Origin: Methylococcus sp. Mc7 | GTDB taxonomy: Bacteria; Pseudomonadota; Gammaproteobacteria; Methylococcales; Methylococcaceae | Direction: 5' to 3' | Assembly (NCBI RefSeq): GCF_019285515.1 | Contig: NZ_CP079095.1 | Location: 3,566,501 to 3,630,500, forward strand | Length of the DNA stretch: 64,000 bases | Part shown: piece by piece, positions 9,337 to 18,660 of the stretch | Numbering within the stretch: the first letter of the stretch is position 1 | Layout of the letters: every line of letters begins with the position of its first letter | The notes under the pieces: model-generated | Database searches by the model: none | The model's input: the letters and a program-made list of their open reading frames with translations, nothing else | Told to the model about the DNA's origin: nothing | Position numbers and translations under genes: made by a program

Positions 9337-12300
9337 TCAGCCGGCCGCTGAGGATTCCGGCTTCCCTCCTTTCTTCCGCTCGCTCCAGCGCTGGGTGATG
9401 ACGTAGAACACTGGCACGAAAGGAATGGCCAGGATGGTGGAGGCCAGCATGCCGCCGAACACTACGGTGCCGATCGCCTGCTGGCTGGCCGCGCCCGCGC
9501 CGCCGGCCTTCATCAGCGGGACGACGCCGAGGATGAAAGCGAACGAGGTCATGATGATGGGCCGGAACCGGCGCCGGGTGGCCTCCACCGCGGCGTCGGC
9601 GATGGCCATGCCCTCGGCGCGCAGTTCCCGGGCGAACTCCACCACCAGAATGGCGTTCTTGCTGGCCAGCGCGATCATGAGCACCAGCCCGACCTGGGTG
9701 TACAGGTTGTTGTCGAAGTGGCGGATGATGAGGGAGACGATGACGCCCACCAGGGCCATGGGCACCACCAGGATCACCGCGGCGGGGCTGGCCCAGCTTT
9801 CGTACTGGGCGGCCAGCACGAGGAACACCAGGAGGATGGACAGGGCGTAGATGTAATACGCCTGGTTGCCCACCTGCTTTTCCTGGAACGCGGTCGCGGT
9901 CCATTCGAAGTTCATGCCTTGCGGCAAGGTGTTCTTGGCGACCTGCTCCATCAGCCGGATCGCTTCGCCGGAACTGAATCCAGGGGCCGCGGTGCCGAAA
10001 ACCGGTGCCGCCGGATAGAGGTTGTAGCGCGTGACCAGTTCCGAACCCAGCTTGTGGTTCACGGTCAACAATGAGCCCAGCGGCACCATGTCCTCCCGGA
10101 CGTTCTTCACGTACAGATTCTGTATGTCCTCCGGACGCAGCCGGTAAGGTGCGTCGGCCTGGACGTAGACCTGGAACGACTGGTTGAATTTGTTGAACAG
10201 ATTGACGTAGGCCGACCCGAGATATGCCTGCAAGGTGGCGAACACGTTGTTCATCGGGACTTCCTGCGACTGCGCCTTGGTCCGGTCGATGTCGAGGTAG
10301 AGCTGCGGGCTGCGGTTGCTGAAGGTCGAGCCCACGAAGCCGAGACCGGATTGCGAGGAGCCGGCGCGGGTGAGTTCCAGCACGCCTTTCTGCAACTCGG
10401 GCAGGCCGAGGCTGCGCTTGTCTTCGACCATCAACTGGAAGCCGCCCGCCTGGCCGAGGCCGCGGATGGGCGGGGGAATCATGATCGCGAACTGGGCCTC
10501 CGGAATGGCGTCGAGCTGCTGTTTCAAGCCGCCGAGAATGCGGGCCTGAGTCAGCGTCTCGCCGCGCTTGTCCCAGTCGTCATAAATGACGAAGGTCGTG
10601 GAGGCGTTCGAAAGGTTGGCGGTATCGAGAATCGACAGGCCCCCGATCACGACCCAGGCGTTGACGCCGGGGGTTTTCTTCAGGACCTCATCCAGCTTCC
10701 GGCTGGCTTCCCGGAGCCTGGGCTGCGCGGCGCCGTCCGGCAGGCGCGTCATGATCATGGCGTAACCCTGGTCTTCGCTGGGCAGGAAGCCGGTGGGGTG
10801 GATGCTGAACAGCCAACCGCCCACGGCGATGACGGCGAAGAAAACCGCGGCCATCGCTCCGGTCCGGTTCACCATCCACCGCACCAGCCGGGTATAGGCC
10901 GCCTCGATTGCGCCATAGACTTTGTTGAAGCCGCGGTAGAACGCGTTCGGACGGTGCTCGGCCGGTCTGGCCTTGAGGTAGAGGGCGCACTGGGCGGGTT
11001 TCAGGGTCAAGGCGTTGATGGCGCTGATGACCGCGGTGGAGGCGATCACCAGGGCGAATTGCCGGAACATCTGGCCGGTGATGCCGGGCAGGAAGGCCGA
11101 AGGCAGGAATACCGCCGTCAGCACCAGGGTGATGCCGATCACGGGACCGGTCATTTCGCTCATGGCCTTGATCGCCGCGTCCTTGGGCGTCAGTCCCTTC
11201 TCGATGTAATGCCAGGCGTTCTCGACGATCATGATGGCGTCGTCCACGACGATGCCGATCGCCAGGATCAAGGCGAACAGCGTCATCAGATTGACTGAAA
11301 AGCCCAGCATCGCCATCGCGGCGAAGGCGCCGATGATGGTCACCGGCACGGTGGTCGCCGGCACCAGGGTGGCCCGCCAATTCTGCAGGAACACCATGAT
11401 GACGATCAGCACCAGCACGCCGGCTTCGAGCAGGGTCTCGTAGACCGCGTGGATCGATTGATCGATGAACTTCGTGGTGTCGTAGAAGATCGCGTACTTG
11501 AGCCCTTCGGGAAAGTCCTGGCTCATTTCTTCCATCGACTGCTTGATTTTTTCGCCGACGTCGATGGCGTTGGCCCCGGGCAGGGTATAGACCACGATCT
11601 GGGTCGACCGGTGGCCGTTGACCTCGGCGTAGTTGGTGTAAGTCTGCTGGCTCAACTCGACTCGGGCGAGGTCCTTCACGCGCACGATCCGGGCGGTATC
11701 CTCGCTCGCGACCGCCTGCTGGGGCTTTCCCCGCGTGGTCTTGATGATGATGTTCTCGAATTCCGAGACATCGGACAGGCGGCCCAGGGCATTGATGGTG
11801 AACTGGTAGGGCTGGTCCTCGGGCACCGGCGGGCCGCCGAGCTGGCCGGCCACGACCTCGACGTTCTGCTGCTGGATGGCGTCGGCCACGTCCTTCGCCG
11901 TCAGGCCGTAGTAGCGCAGCCGTTCCGGATTCAGCCACACCCGCATGCTGTAGGAGCCGGCGCCGACGACCTTGATCTGCCCGACGCCATGGATGCGGGC
12001 CAGCGGATACTGCAGATTGATGACGGCGTAATTGGACAGATAGGTTTCGTCGAAACGGTCGTCGTCCGAGTACAGGCTGATGACCTGCAGCATGTCGGTC
12101 GAGACCTTCTTGACGGTGACGCCCTGTTTCTGGACGGCATCCGGCAACTGGGCCAGGGCGCCGTTGACCATGTTCTGTACCAGGGCCAGGCCGGTATTGA
12201 GGTCGCTGCCGACCCGGAAGGTGGCGGTCAAGGTGTAGGAGCCGTCGCTGCCGCTGGTCGAGGACAGATACAGCGAATTCTCCACCCCGTTGACGGCCTG

Positions 12301-12501
12301 CTCGATCGGGATGCCGACGGTGTTGGCGATGATTTCTGCGCTGGCGCCGGGATAGCGGGTGGTCACCTGGATGGTGGGTGGCACGATGTCCGGGTATTGG
12401 GCGACCGGCAAATTGATGAGGCTGACGGCACCCAGAATGATCGTGACGATCGCGATGACGTTCGCGAAGATCGGCCGTTCGATGAAGAACTTGGAGATCA
12501 T
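9337..12501 (-). CDS. RND efflux transporter, HAE1 (AcrB/MexB) type
   Basis: 1054-residue inner-membrane proton antiporter of the hydrophobe/amphiphile efflux family. It has the typical N-terminus (MISKFFIERPIFANVIAIVT), two large periplasmic loops, twelve predicted helices, and the adjacent aspartates of the proton relay in IGIVVDDAIMIVEN (Asp420-Asp421). It starts inside the stop of the membrane-fusion gene (ATGA), so the two are coupled. Substrates cannot be read from sequence. The closest named relatives by style are multidrug pumps such as MexB/MexF. Confidence 0.95.
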   Translation of the reverse strand: MISKFFIERPIFANVIAIVTIILGAVSLINLPVAQYPDIVPPTIQVTTRYPGASAEIIANTVGIPIEQAVNGVENSLYLSSTSGSDGSYTLTATFRVGSDLNTGLALVQNMVNGALAQLPDAVQKQGVTVKKVSTDMLQVISLYSDDDRFDETYLSNYAVINLQYPLARIHGVGQIKVVGAGSYSMRVWLNPERLRYYGLTAKDVADAIQQQNVEVVAGQLGGPPVPEDQPYQFTINALGRLSDVSEFENIIIKTTRGKPQQAVASEDTARIVRVKDLARVELSQQTYTNYAEVNGHRSTQIVVYTLPGANAIDVGEKIKQSMEEMSQDFPEGLKYAIFYDTTKFIDQSIHAVYETLLEAGVLVLIVIMVFLQNWRATLVPATTVPVTIIGAFAAMAMLGFSVNLMTLFALILAIGIVVDDAIMIVENAWHYIEKGLTPKDAAIKAMSEMTGPVIGITLVLTAVFLPSAFLPGITGQMFRQFALVIASTAVISAINALTLKPAQCALYLKARPAEHRPNAFYRGFNKVYGAIEAAYTRLVRWMVNRTGAMAAVFFAVIAVGGWLFSIHPTGFLPSEDQGYAMIMTRLPDGAAQPRLREASRKLDEVLKKTPGVNAWVVIGGLSILDTANLSNASTTFVIYDDWDKRGETLTQARILGGLKQQLDAIPEAQFAIMIPPPIRGLGQAGGFQLMVEDKRSLGLPELQKGVLELTRAGSSQSGLGFVGSTFSNRSPQLYLDIDRTKAQSQEVPMNNVFATLQAYLGSAYVNLFNKFNQSFQVYVQADAPYRLRPEDIQNLYVKNVREDMVPLGSLLTVNHKLGSELVTRYNLYPAAPVFGTAAPGFSSGEAIRLMEQVAKNTLPQGMNFEWTATAFQEKQVGNQAYYIYALSILLVFLVLAAQYESWASPAAVILVVPMALVGVIVSLIIRHFDNNLYTQVGLVLMIALASKNAILVVEFARELRAEGMAIADAAVEATRRRFRPIIMTSFAFILGVVPLMKAGGAGAASQQAIGTVVFGGMLASTILAIPFVPVFYVITQRWSERKKGGKPESSAAG

Positions 12502-13661
12502 CGGGCGGGCGCTCCCGCGGACTTGCCGGCCGAGTCAGCCGCCAACGGCTGCCGGACGGGTGCCACTTCCTTGCCCGGAATGGCGCGCAGCAGGCCGTCG
12601 ACGACGATCCAGTCGGTGCTTTTCAGCCCGTCGGTGATCGACATCATGCGGCCGGAAGGGGGGCCGGTGGTGATGCTGCGCCGCTCGACCAGGTTGCTGT
12701 CGTTGACCACGAGCACGTAGGGGCCGATCTGGTCGTAGCTGATGGCTTCCACCGGGATGAGCAGCGCGGACTGCGCCGTATCGACCGGCGCCTTGAGCCG
12801 GGCGAACAGGCCGGGAAGAATGGAATAGTCCGGGTTCGGGAAGACGGCGCGCAGCAGCAGGGTGCCGGTGGAGGGGTCCAGCCGGATGCCGGCGAAGTCG
12901 AGTTTGCCTTGGTGCGGGTAGCCGTCCTCGTTGACCAGGCCCAGAAAGACGGGCACGTCCGGCATCCGGGGGCTGGTCGCCTCATCCTGGTGCTTGCCGC
13001 GGACCCGCAGCAGATCCTGCTCGCTGATCGTGAAATAAGCATAGATCGGGTCGATCTGGTTGATCTCGGCGAGCACGGTTTTCTCGCCGGCGCCCACCAG
13101 GTTGCCGGGATCCTTGAGGCGGCGGCCGGCGCGGCCGGTGAACGGCGCCCTGACTTCGGTGTAGCTCAGATTGAGCCGGGCCAGGTCGACGTTGGCTTCC
13201 GAGGCCATGACCGCGGCCTGCGCCGAATCCCGTTCGTAGTGCCAGCGGTCGACGTCGGTCTGGGCGGCCGCGTTCTGCTTGAGCAGCCCCGAGAAACGGG
13301 CGAATTCGGTTTCCGCATGCATCAGGCGGGCCTTGTCGGCGAGCACCTGGGCCTTGGCCTCCTTGAGCTTGGCGTCGTAGGTGTTCTGCTGGATGAGGAA
13401 CAGCAGTTGTCCTTCCTTGACGATTTCGCCCTCGCGGAACAGGATTTTTTCCAGATAGCCTTCGACGCGGGCCCGGAGCTCCACGGTCTTGATCGCCTGG
13501 GTGTTTCCCGTGAGTTCGAGGTAAGGCGTGACCGGGCCTTCGACCGGCTGGCTGACGATCACTTTCGGCGGCGGCGGCGGCACGTAAGTGTTGGGTTTCT
13601 CGCAGCCGGCGGAGGCAAGCAACAGCATGGATATGCCCGTACCGATAAGCGCTCGCCACAT
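12498..13661 (-). CDS. RND efflux membrane-fusion (periplasmic adaptor) lipoprotein
   Basis: 387-residue adaptor that links the RND pump to the outer-membrane channel. The N-terminus has a lipoprotein signal (LLLASAGC), and then the biotinyl-lipoyl-like halves (VELRARVEGYLEKILFREGE and VRAPFTGRAGRRLKDPGN) flank a coiled-coil hairpin. The ATG at 13661 was preferred to an upstream in-frame start (13772) because it places the signal peptide at the N-terminus. It overlaps the pump gene by 4 nt and follows the outer-membrane gene. Confidence 0.92.
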   Translation of the reverse strand: MWRALIGTGISMLLLASAGCEKPNTYVPPPPPKVIVSQPVEGPVTPYLELTGNTQAIKTVELRARVEGYLEKILFREGEIVKEGQLLFLIQQNTYDAKLKEAKAQVLADKARLMHAETEFARFSGLLKQNAAAQTDVDRWHYERDSAQAAVMASEANVDLARLNLSYTEVRAPFTGRAGRRLKDPGNLVGAGEKTVLAEINQIDPIYAYFTISEQDLLRVRGKHQDEATSPRMPDVPVFLGLVNEDGYPHQGKLDFAGIRLDPSTGTLLLRAVFPNPDYSILPGLFARLKAPVDTAQSALLIPVEAISYDQIGPYVLVVNDSNLVERRSITTGPPSGRMMSITDGLKSTDWIVVDGLLRAIPGKEVAPVRQPLAADSAGKSAGAPAR

Positions 13662-13794
13662 AGTCCCTGGGCGGCAATGAGTCGTGCGAATCACTGGAAG
13701 AGTCTCCCTGAAGTCGTTTCCGGTAGCGGCGGGACCGTGTGAGGAAGCACGCGCCGCGAGGTCTTGAATCATAAGGCTTGAGAGGGTTCCGGCC

Positions 13795-15390
13795 TCACCA
13801 GTCCGGTGCCCGGATGAGGTTGGCCGGCGGTGCCTTGGGGACGGCCCCCGGCTTCAACAGATCGCCCCAGTTGGTTCGCTCGGCCATCGCCTGCTGGATC
13901 GGTTCGGGGACGAAATCCTTGCCTTCGCGAATCTGCCAGCCGCCGCCCAGGGTACGATAAACGCCGACCAGATTGGTGGCGATGTTGCCGAGGGTCTGGG
14001 CGAAGTTGTCCTGCTGCTTGAGCAGATCCTGCTCCGCCGTCAGCACGGTGGTGAAATCGGTGATGCCTTCGCGGTACTGCAGCGTGGCCAGATCCAGCGA
14101 GCGCTGGGCGGCGGCGGTGCTCTCCGCCAGGAACTCCGCGGAATTCTGGGTCTTGAGGAATCCGATCAAGGCGCTCTCGGCCTCCTGCTGCGCCTTCAGC
14201 ACCGTGTTCTGGTAACCCAGGGCCAGTTCCTGGAAGCGGGCGTCCTGGGCCCGGACCTGGTTGGTGAGCTGGCCGTAATTGAACAAATTCCACTGCACCG
14301 AGGGCCCGAAGCGGTAGAAATGCTGCCCCCAATTGAAGATGTCGCCCAGGCTATGGCCCTGGGAGTTGGTGGAGACGAAGCCGAAGCTGCCGCTGATCGA
14401 GAAGGCCGGATAGAGCGACGCCTTGGCGATGCCGATGCGGGCCGATTGCGCGGCGGCGCTCTGTTCCGCGCGGCGCACGTCCGGCCGCCGCCGTAGCAGA
14501 TCGGCCGGAATGCCGACGGCGACCTGGACCGGCGGGGCGGGAATCTGTCCGAACCGGGCTCCCGAGCCCAAGGGCTTGTCGAGTTTTTCGGGCGGCATGC
14601 CCAGCAGATAGCTAAGCGTGTTTTTCGCCTGCCGCAACTGTCCTTCCAGCACCGGGATGGTTGCCTCGGTGCTGGCCAGTACGGTCTTCGCCTGCTCCAC
14701 GTCGCGCTGGGTGCTGGTGCCGCCGTGGAACTTGGCGTCGGCGATGCGCAGGCTCTCGCTCTGGGTCTCGACGTTGTGGCGGGCGATGTCGAGGCGCTTT
14801 TCCAGGGTCCGGATCTGCACGTAGGTGTTGGCGACATCGGCGGTGAGGGTGACCAGGATGTCGTCGTACTCGGCGACGGAGGCCATCAACTGGGCATCGG
14901 CCGACTCGATGGCCCGGCGGTACTTGCCCCAGATGTCGATTTCCCAGTTCGACATGACGCCGACGCGGGTATACCAGAGGCTGTCGCCACTTCCCAAGCC
15001 GAGATCCCGGAGGAAAGGCATGCTGATTTTCTCGGTTTGCCCCTCGAATCCCTGTTGCTGCGGAAACAGATTGCCGGTGGCGACGCCCAGTTCCGCGCGC
15101 GAGCCCAGGATGCGGACGGCGGCGATCTGCAGCGGGAGATTCTGCGAATAAGCGGTTTCGATGAGTTTGTTCAGGACCGGGTCCTTGAACACCCGCCACC
15201 ACTCGCGGAAATTGCCTTCCTTCTTGGAGACCCGGGAGTCCTCGCTTTCGAGCCAGTCGGGGGAAACCCGGGTTTCGGGAGTCTGGTAATCCGGTCCGAT
15301 CTTATTGCTGCAGCCGACGGCGAGAACCGCCGGAATGATCAGAAGCAGCCGGCATCCGGCGTTCTTCAATACCTCGATTTTGGGCTCCAT
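13795..15390 (-). CDS. Outer-membrane efflux lipoprotein, NodT/OprM family
   Basis: 531-residue TolC-like channel. It has a lipoprotein signal ending in AVLAVGC, the family motif IGPDYQTP soon after, and two copies of the helical outer-membrane-efflux domain. It is the first gene of the three-gene efflux operon, with the adaptor starting 133 bp downstream. The C-terminal extension past the second repeat (about residues 480-531) is longer than usual and rich in Pro, Ala and Lys. Confidence 0.93.
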   Translation of the reverse strand: MEPKIEVLKNAGCRLLLIIPAVLAVGCSNKIGPDYQTPETRVSPDWLESEDSRVSKKEGNFREWWRVFKDPVLNKLIETAYSQNLPLQIAAVRILGSRAELGVATGNLFPQQQGFEGQTEKISMPFLRDLGLGSGDSLWYTRVGVMSNWEIDIWGKYRRAIESADAQLMASVAEYDDILVTLTADVANTYVQIRTLEKRLDIARHNVETQSESLRIADAKFHGGTSTQRDVEQAKTVLASTEATIPVLEGQLRQAKNTLSYLLGMPPEKLDKPLGSGARFGQIPAPPVQVAVGIPADLLRRRPDVRRAEQSAAAQSARIGIAKASLYPAFSISGSFGFVSTNSQGHSLGDIFNWGQHFYRFGPSVQWNLFNYGQLTNQVRAQDARFQELALGYQNTVLKAQQEAESALIGFLKTQNSAEFLAESTAAAQRSLDLATLQYREGITDFTTVLTAEQDLLKQQDNFAQTLGNIATNLVGVYRTLGGGWQIREGKDFVPEPIQQAMAERTNWGDLLKPGAVPKAPPANLIRAPDW

Positions 15391-15566
15391 CCTGTACGGA
15401 ATCCTGCTTCAGTCAAAGTCCTGGTGATGATCGTGTCTCACCGACCGTTCGTCGGAACGCGCCATGGCCATTCGGGCCGAATGGCTGCGGTACGCGCCAA
15501 GCATGCCTTAAGCCTTCCCATCGTGTCGAGCCATGCCTTGGAATTGTAATCGAGAACACGAAGGGG

Positions 15567-15592
15567 CTCCCTCCCTTCGTGCCCGGCACCCG
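15567..15592. terminator. Hairpin downstream of the zinc-ribbon gene
   Basis: CACGAAGGG and CCCTTCGTG form a 9-bp stem immediately after the minus-strand gene that ends at 15594. No clear U-run follows on the minus strand, so it may be a weak terminator or a stabilising stem. Confidence 0.35.
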
Positions 15593-15593
15593 C

Positions 15594-15845
15594 TTACAGT
15601 TTTCCAAGCATGAACAACACCACGCCCGGCATCGCGAGCGCGGGTCCCCACCAGGCGCCGACAAGGGTCGCCACGATGCCGGCGGCAAGAGTCAGGATTC
15701 CGATGGCCTGGAATTTTCCGCCGAGCTTCCTGATGGGAGGTTCATTTTCACCGGCGGATGATTCGACCGATTTTCCGCAGCTTGGGCAGACGCTTGCGGG
15801 CGCGGAGATTTTTGCTCCGCAGTTTGCACAGGTGCCGAGTTCCAT
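15594..15845 (-). CDS. Small zinc-ribbon membrane protein
   Basis: 83-residue protein with an N-terminal zinc ribbon (CANCGAKI and CPSCGKSV) and two C-terminal hydrophobic helices. A good GAGGAG ribosome site lies 7 nt before the ATG at 15845; the open frame extends 10 codons further without one. The architecture (zinc ribbon plus two helices) recurs in many small bacterial membrane proteins of unknown role. It sits alone between the efflux operon and rodZ. Confidence 0.75.
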   Translation of the reverse strand: MELGTCANCGAKISAPASVCPSCGKSVESSAGENEPPIRKLGGKFQAIGILTLAAGIVATLVGAWWGPALAMPGVVLFMLGKL

Positions 15846-16080
15846 ATTTTTCTCCTCGTTCTGAGATCGGGCCAACGGCCCTTTGTTGTTTTGGGAGTGG
15901 AGACTGCATAGCCTTACGCCGGAACGCTGGTCCGGTGTGGCTATTCTGACACCTCAAGCCTGGCCGTGGCACGCCGCGCTGTCACGCGGGAGCCCCGCGG
16001 CGGAATCGAACTTGCCAAGCCGTGACCGGATGCGTTTGAATGCGCGGACGGGCAAGCGCTTAAAATACTTCGTTTTTCGG

Positions 16081-16986
16081 ATGGCGGACAACGACATGGG
16101 CGACGCGATGGACAACGATCTTGCAGGCCGGCCGGGAGGGGAAGGGGGGAGCGCGGGGCAGAGGCTCCGGGCCGCCAGGGAGGCTCGCCGCCTCGGGGTC
16201 GACAAGGTGGCGCGCGAACTGCACCTGTCGGCAGGGATCATCGGCGCGCTCGAGCGGGACGACTACGCCAGCCTGCCGCCCCCGGCGTTCGTGCGCGGAT
16301 ACCTGCGCAATTACGCGCGTCTGCTGGATCTGCCGGAGCAGGAAATCGTCGACGCCTACAACCGCGTCGCAGGGGAGGAGGCAGGTCCGGAGCTGCGGCC
16401 GGCGGTGCGCGGCCAGGGCGAGGCGAAACCCGCTTCCTGGCTCGGTCCGCTGGGACTGGTCCTCCTGGGCATTGCGGGTATCTGGGGCTACCAGTATTGG
16501 CGTTCGTTCCAGACTTCCGGCCCGGTTTCTTCCCCGGTCGAGCTTTCCGAACCCGTGCCGGCGGAACCGGCTGCGAACGGGTCCGCCATGCCCGCGGAGG
16601 AGGTGCAGCCTTCGTCCGGCGCGCCGGCACCCGCCTCGAGCCCAATGGCGGCTGTCGAGGCGCCTGGCTCGCCGGCCGTTCCGCCGTATCCGTCAGCGCA
16701 GCCGGAGCCCTCTCCCGCGCCCCTACAGCCGGAGGTGGATACCCTGACGCTGAGCTTCTCGGGGGAATCCTGGGCCAGCGTCATCGATGCGGAAGGGAAA
16801 AGACTGCTCTTTCAGACAGTGGCCAAAGACCAGGTAAAGACCGTCCAGGGGAAGGCTCCGTTCAAGATCACGCTCGGCCGTCCGGCGGACACCCGCCTGG
16901 AATACAACGGCAGGGCTTACGATCACGGCTATACCAGCAACCGCAGTTCGGTGCGGTTTTCCGTGCCCAGGGCTTCCGGGCAATGA
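16081..16986 (+). CDS. rodZ: RodZ-like helix-turn-helix membrane protein
   Basis: 301-residue protein with a cytoplasmic XRE-type helix-turn-helix (about residues 25-90, with YLRNYARLLDLPEQEIVDAY), one transmembrane helix near 120-140, a proline/alanine-rich periplasmic linker, and a C-terminal beta domain (about 220-300) of the type found in RodZ (DUF4115). RodZ proteins connect the MreB cytoskeleton to the cell-wall elongation machinery. The start is uncertain: ATG at 16081 or 16096 both leave the domain complete. It converges with the next gene, 6 bp away. Confidence 0.88.
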   Translation: MADNDMGDAMDNDLAGRPGGEGGSAGQRLRAAREARRLGVDKVARELHLSAGIIGALERDDYASLPPPAFVRGYLRNYARLLDLPEQEIVDAYNRVAGEEAGPELRPAVRGQGEAKPASWLGPLGLVLLGIAGIWGYQYWRSFQTSGPVSSPVELSEPVPAEPAANGSAMPAEEVQPSSGAPAPASSPMAAVEAPGSPAVPPYPSAQPEPSPAPLQPEVDTLTLSFSGESWASVIDAEGKRLLFQTVAKDQVKTVQGKAPFKITLGRPADTRLEYNGRAYDHGYTSNRSSVRFSVPRASGQ

Positions 16987-16992
16987 GCGTTC

Positions 16993-18078
16993 CTACAGCG
17001 ACAGGCCGACTCTCCGGCGGGCATCCAGACAGTTCGCGCTGCCGGGTGTGAAGTCCCGGCAGGTCCGGGGGCGGTCCTGGTAGATCCGGCAGGCATAGGA
17101 TTCCGCCGGGTCGTTGCCGCCCGCCAGGGCGGCGCAGCGTTCGCCGTCGCGGCGCAATTTCCGGCGGTTCCCGGCGGCGATGACCAGTTCGGGATGCAGG
17201 CGGGCGACCGGTTCGCGCGCCGCTATCTCCACCGCCTGGTAGGCTTCCCGGCAGCAGGCGCCGCAGGCGAGGCAATCGAGCTCTTCAGCAGGCTCCCAGC
17301 GCATGCAGGCCGGCGCGTCGGGGGCGATGCGCACTTTCGGTGCATGCCGGCAGCGAATCCCCTGGCGTTCGGCGTGTGACCATGCGCAGCCGGCGCAGCC
17401 TTTGTCCGCCCGATGGAGCGCGACGGCGGCATGGCCCGCCGGATGCCGCGGCGGGGGTGGTGCGACCGTGCCCCACAGGGACGGCATCCGCCCTTCGCCG
17501 GCGTCATCGCTCCTGATGTGGGCGGGGACGACGACGGCGACGGCCGCGGTCGCCGCCAGGGCAGCCTGGAGGTGCGGCGCCCAGCGCGGCTGCGAGGCGC
17601 GCCAAGCCGCCAGCCGTGCGGCGACGCACGAAGGCTCGCGGCGGCCGCCTTTGTCCGCCGGCGCCGTCATCGGGTCGTCGCCGAGGGTTGGCCAGAATTT
17701 GACGCGAAAGTCGGTGGTGGGGGCGAAAAAATGGCGCAGGCCCACGCCGTCGGCGAGATGGGCCTGGAGCCGCAGGCAGGCCTGCTCGCGCCACAGGTGG
17801 CGGTTGCTGGTGTTGTCCAATCCCCAATCCACTTGGGCTTCGCCGGCCTCGCCCTCCACCAGCGCATGGCACAGCTCGTGGAAGATCATCTGGGCGAGGG
17901 AGTCGTCCGGGTCGAGCAAGTCGTCGCTGCCGATCAGGATCGTGCCGCGCCCGTCGGTGGACGCATAGACCTCGGGGCTGCGTGCGATGCGGAAGCCCAC
18001 GTTTTCGGCGCAGGCGATCCAGATTCGCGCCAGAGGGTCGTCGTAACGGTGATGGGGTTGGCGCAGGAATGCGGTCAT
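16993..18078 (-). CDS. Putative metallopeptidase fused to YkgJ-type cysteine-cluster domain
   Basis: 361 residues in three parts. The N-terminal part (about 1-150) has an HELCH zinc-protease-like motif within MIFHELCHALVEGEAGE. The middle (about 150-240) is Ala/Pro-rich and ends in a small cysteine cluster (CAGCAW). The C-terminal part has the YkgJ/UPF0153 pattern CLACGACC, YACRIYQDRPRTCRDFTPG and a last cysteine, thought to bind Zn or Fe. The functions of both domains are unknown here. It is the last gene of the run that starts at 21106. Confidence 0.75.
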   Translation of the reverse strand: MTAFLRQPHHRYDDPLARIWIACAENVGFRIARSPEVYASTDGRGTILIGSDDLLDPDDSLAQMIFHELCHALVEGEAGEAQVDWGLDNTSNRHLWREQACLRLQAHLADGVGLRHFFAPTTDFRVKFWPTLGDDPMTAPADKGGRREPSCVAARLAAWRASQPRWAPHLQAALAATAAVAVVVPAHIRSDDAGEGRMPSLWGTVAPPPPRHPAGHAAVALHRADKGCAGCAWSHAERQGIRCRHAPKVRIAPDAPACMRWEPAEELDCLACGACCREAYQAVEIAAREPVARLHPELVIAAGNRRKLRRDGERCAALAGGNDPAESYACRIYQDRPRTCRDFTPGSANCLDARRRVGLSL

Positions 18079-18138
18079 GTACCGGAAGTGGCGGTGCGCG
18101 GTGAAACGGGAAAAGCGGCGTGCGAGGTGCCGATGCGG

Positions 18139-18642
18139 TCAAACGGCCGAAGGGGGGAACAGCGTCATAATGACGCTGTAGCTTCCCGCCACGTACGCGA
18201 CGGCAAGCAGCAGGCCGGTGGTCCAGGGTTTGGACAGCGCATGCCGGAAGATGTGCGCGACGACGGCGACGTGCCAGAGCATCATGCCGAACAGGATGAG
18301 ATGGATGCCGGCGGCGTCGGGGACTGCAAGGGTCCAGCCCACCAAGGGGATGGCGGGCGCGCTGATGACGACGTCGCTGCCGAGAATGGCGGTCGCCGTC
18401 TTCTGCCAGCGCGGCGTCTTCTTGAAGAGAGCCAGCAGCAGCCAGACGAATCCGAGGAGCATCGCCAGTTCCGCCACCGATTCGATGATGGCCGGCAGCC
18501 ATTCCACTTCCAGCCCCAGCAGGATGAAGCCGACGATGAGGTAGGTGCCCGCCGTGAGCCACAACAGCAGCGTGGACGGCGGGATATCCTGGGGACCTTT
18601 GCGGAACAGGCAGATTTCGATGAACAGTCGGATCAGCGGCAT
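18139..18642 (-). CDS. Integral membrane protein of unknown function
   Basis: 167 residues with about four or five hydrophobic helices (near 28-48, 55-77, 92-112, 118-135 and 141-160) and no recognised motif. The ATG at 18642 lies 18 bp after the stop of the ABC-F gene, so it is probably co-transcribed with it. No function assigned. Confidence 0.7.
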   Translation of the reverse strand: MPLIRLFIEICLFRKGPQDIPPSTLLLWLTAGTYLIVGFILLGLEVEWLPAIIESVAELAMLLGFVWLLLALFKKTPRWQKTATAILGSDVVISAPAIPLVGWTLAVPDAAGIHLILFGMMLWHVAVVAHIFRHALSKPWTTGLLLAVAYVAGSYSVIMTLFPPSAV

Positions 18643-18660
18643 GCGGTGTCTTCTCCGGAT

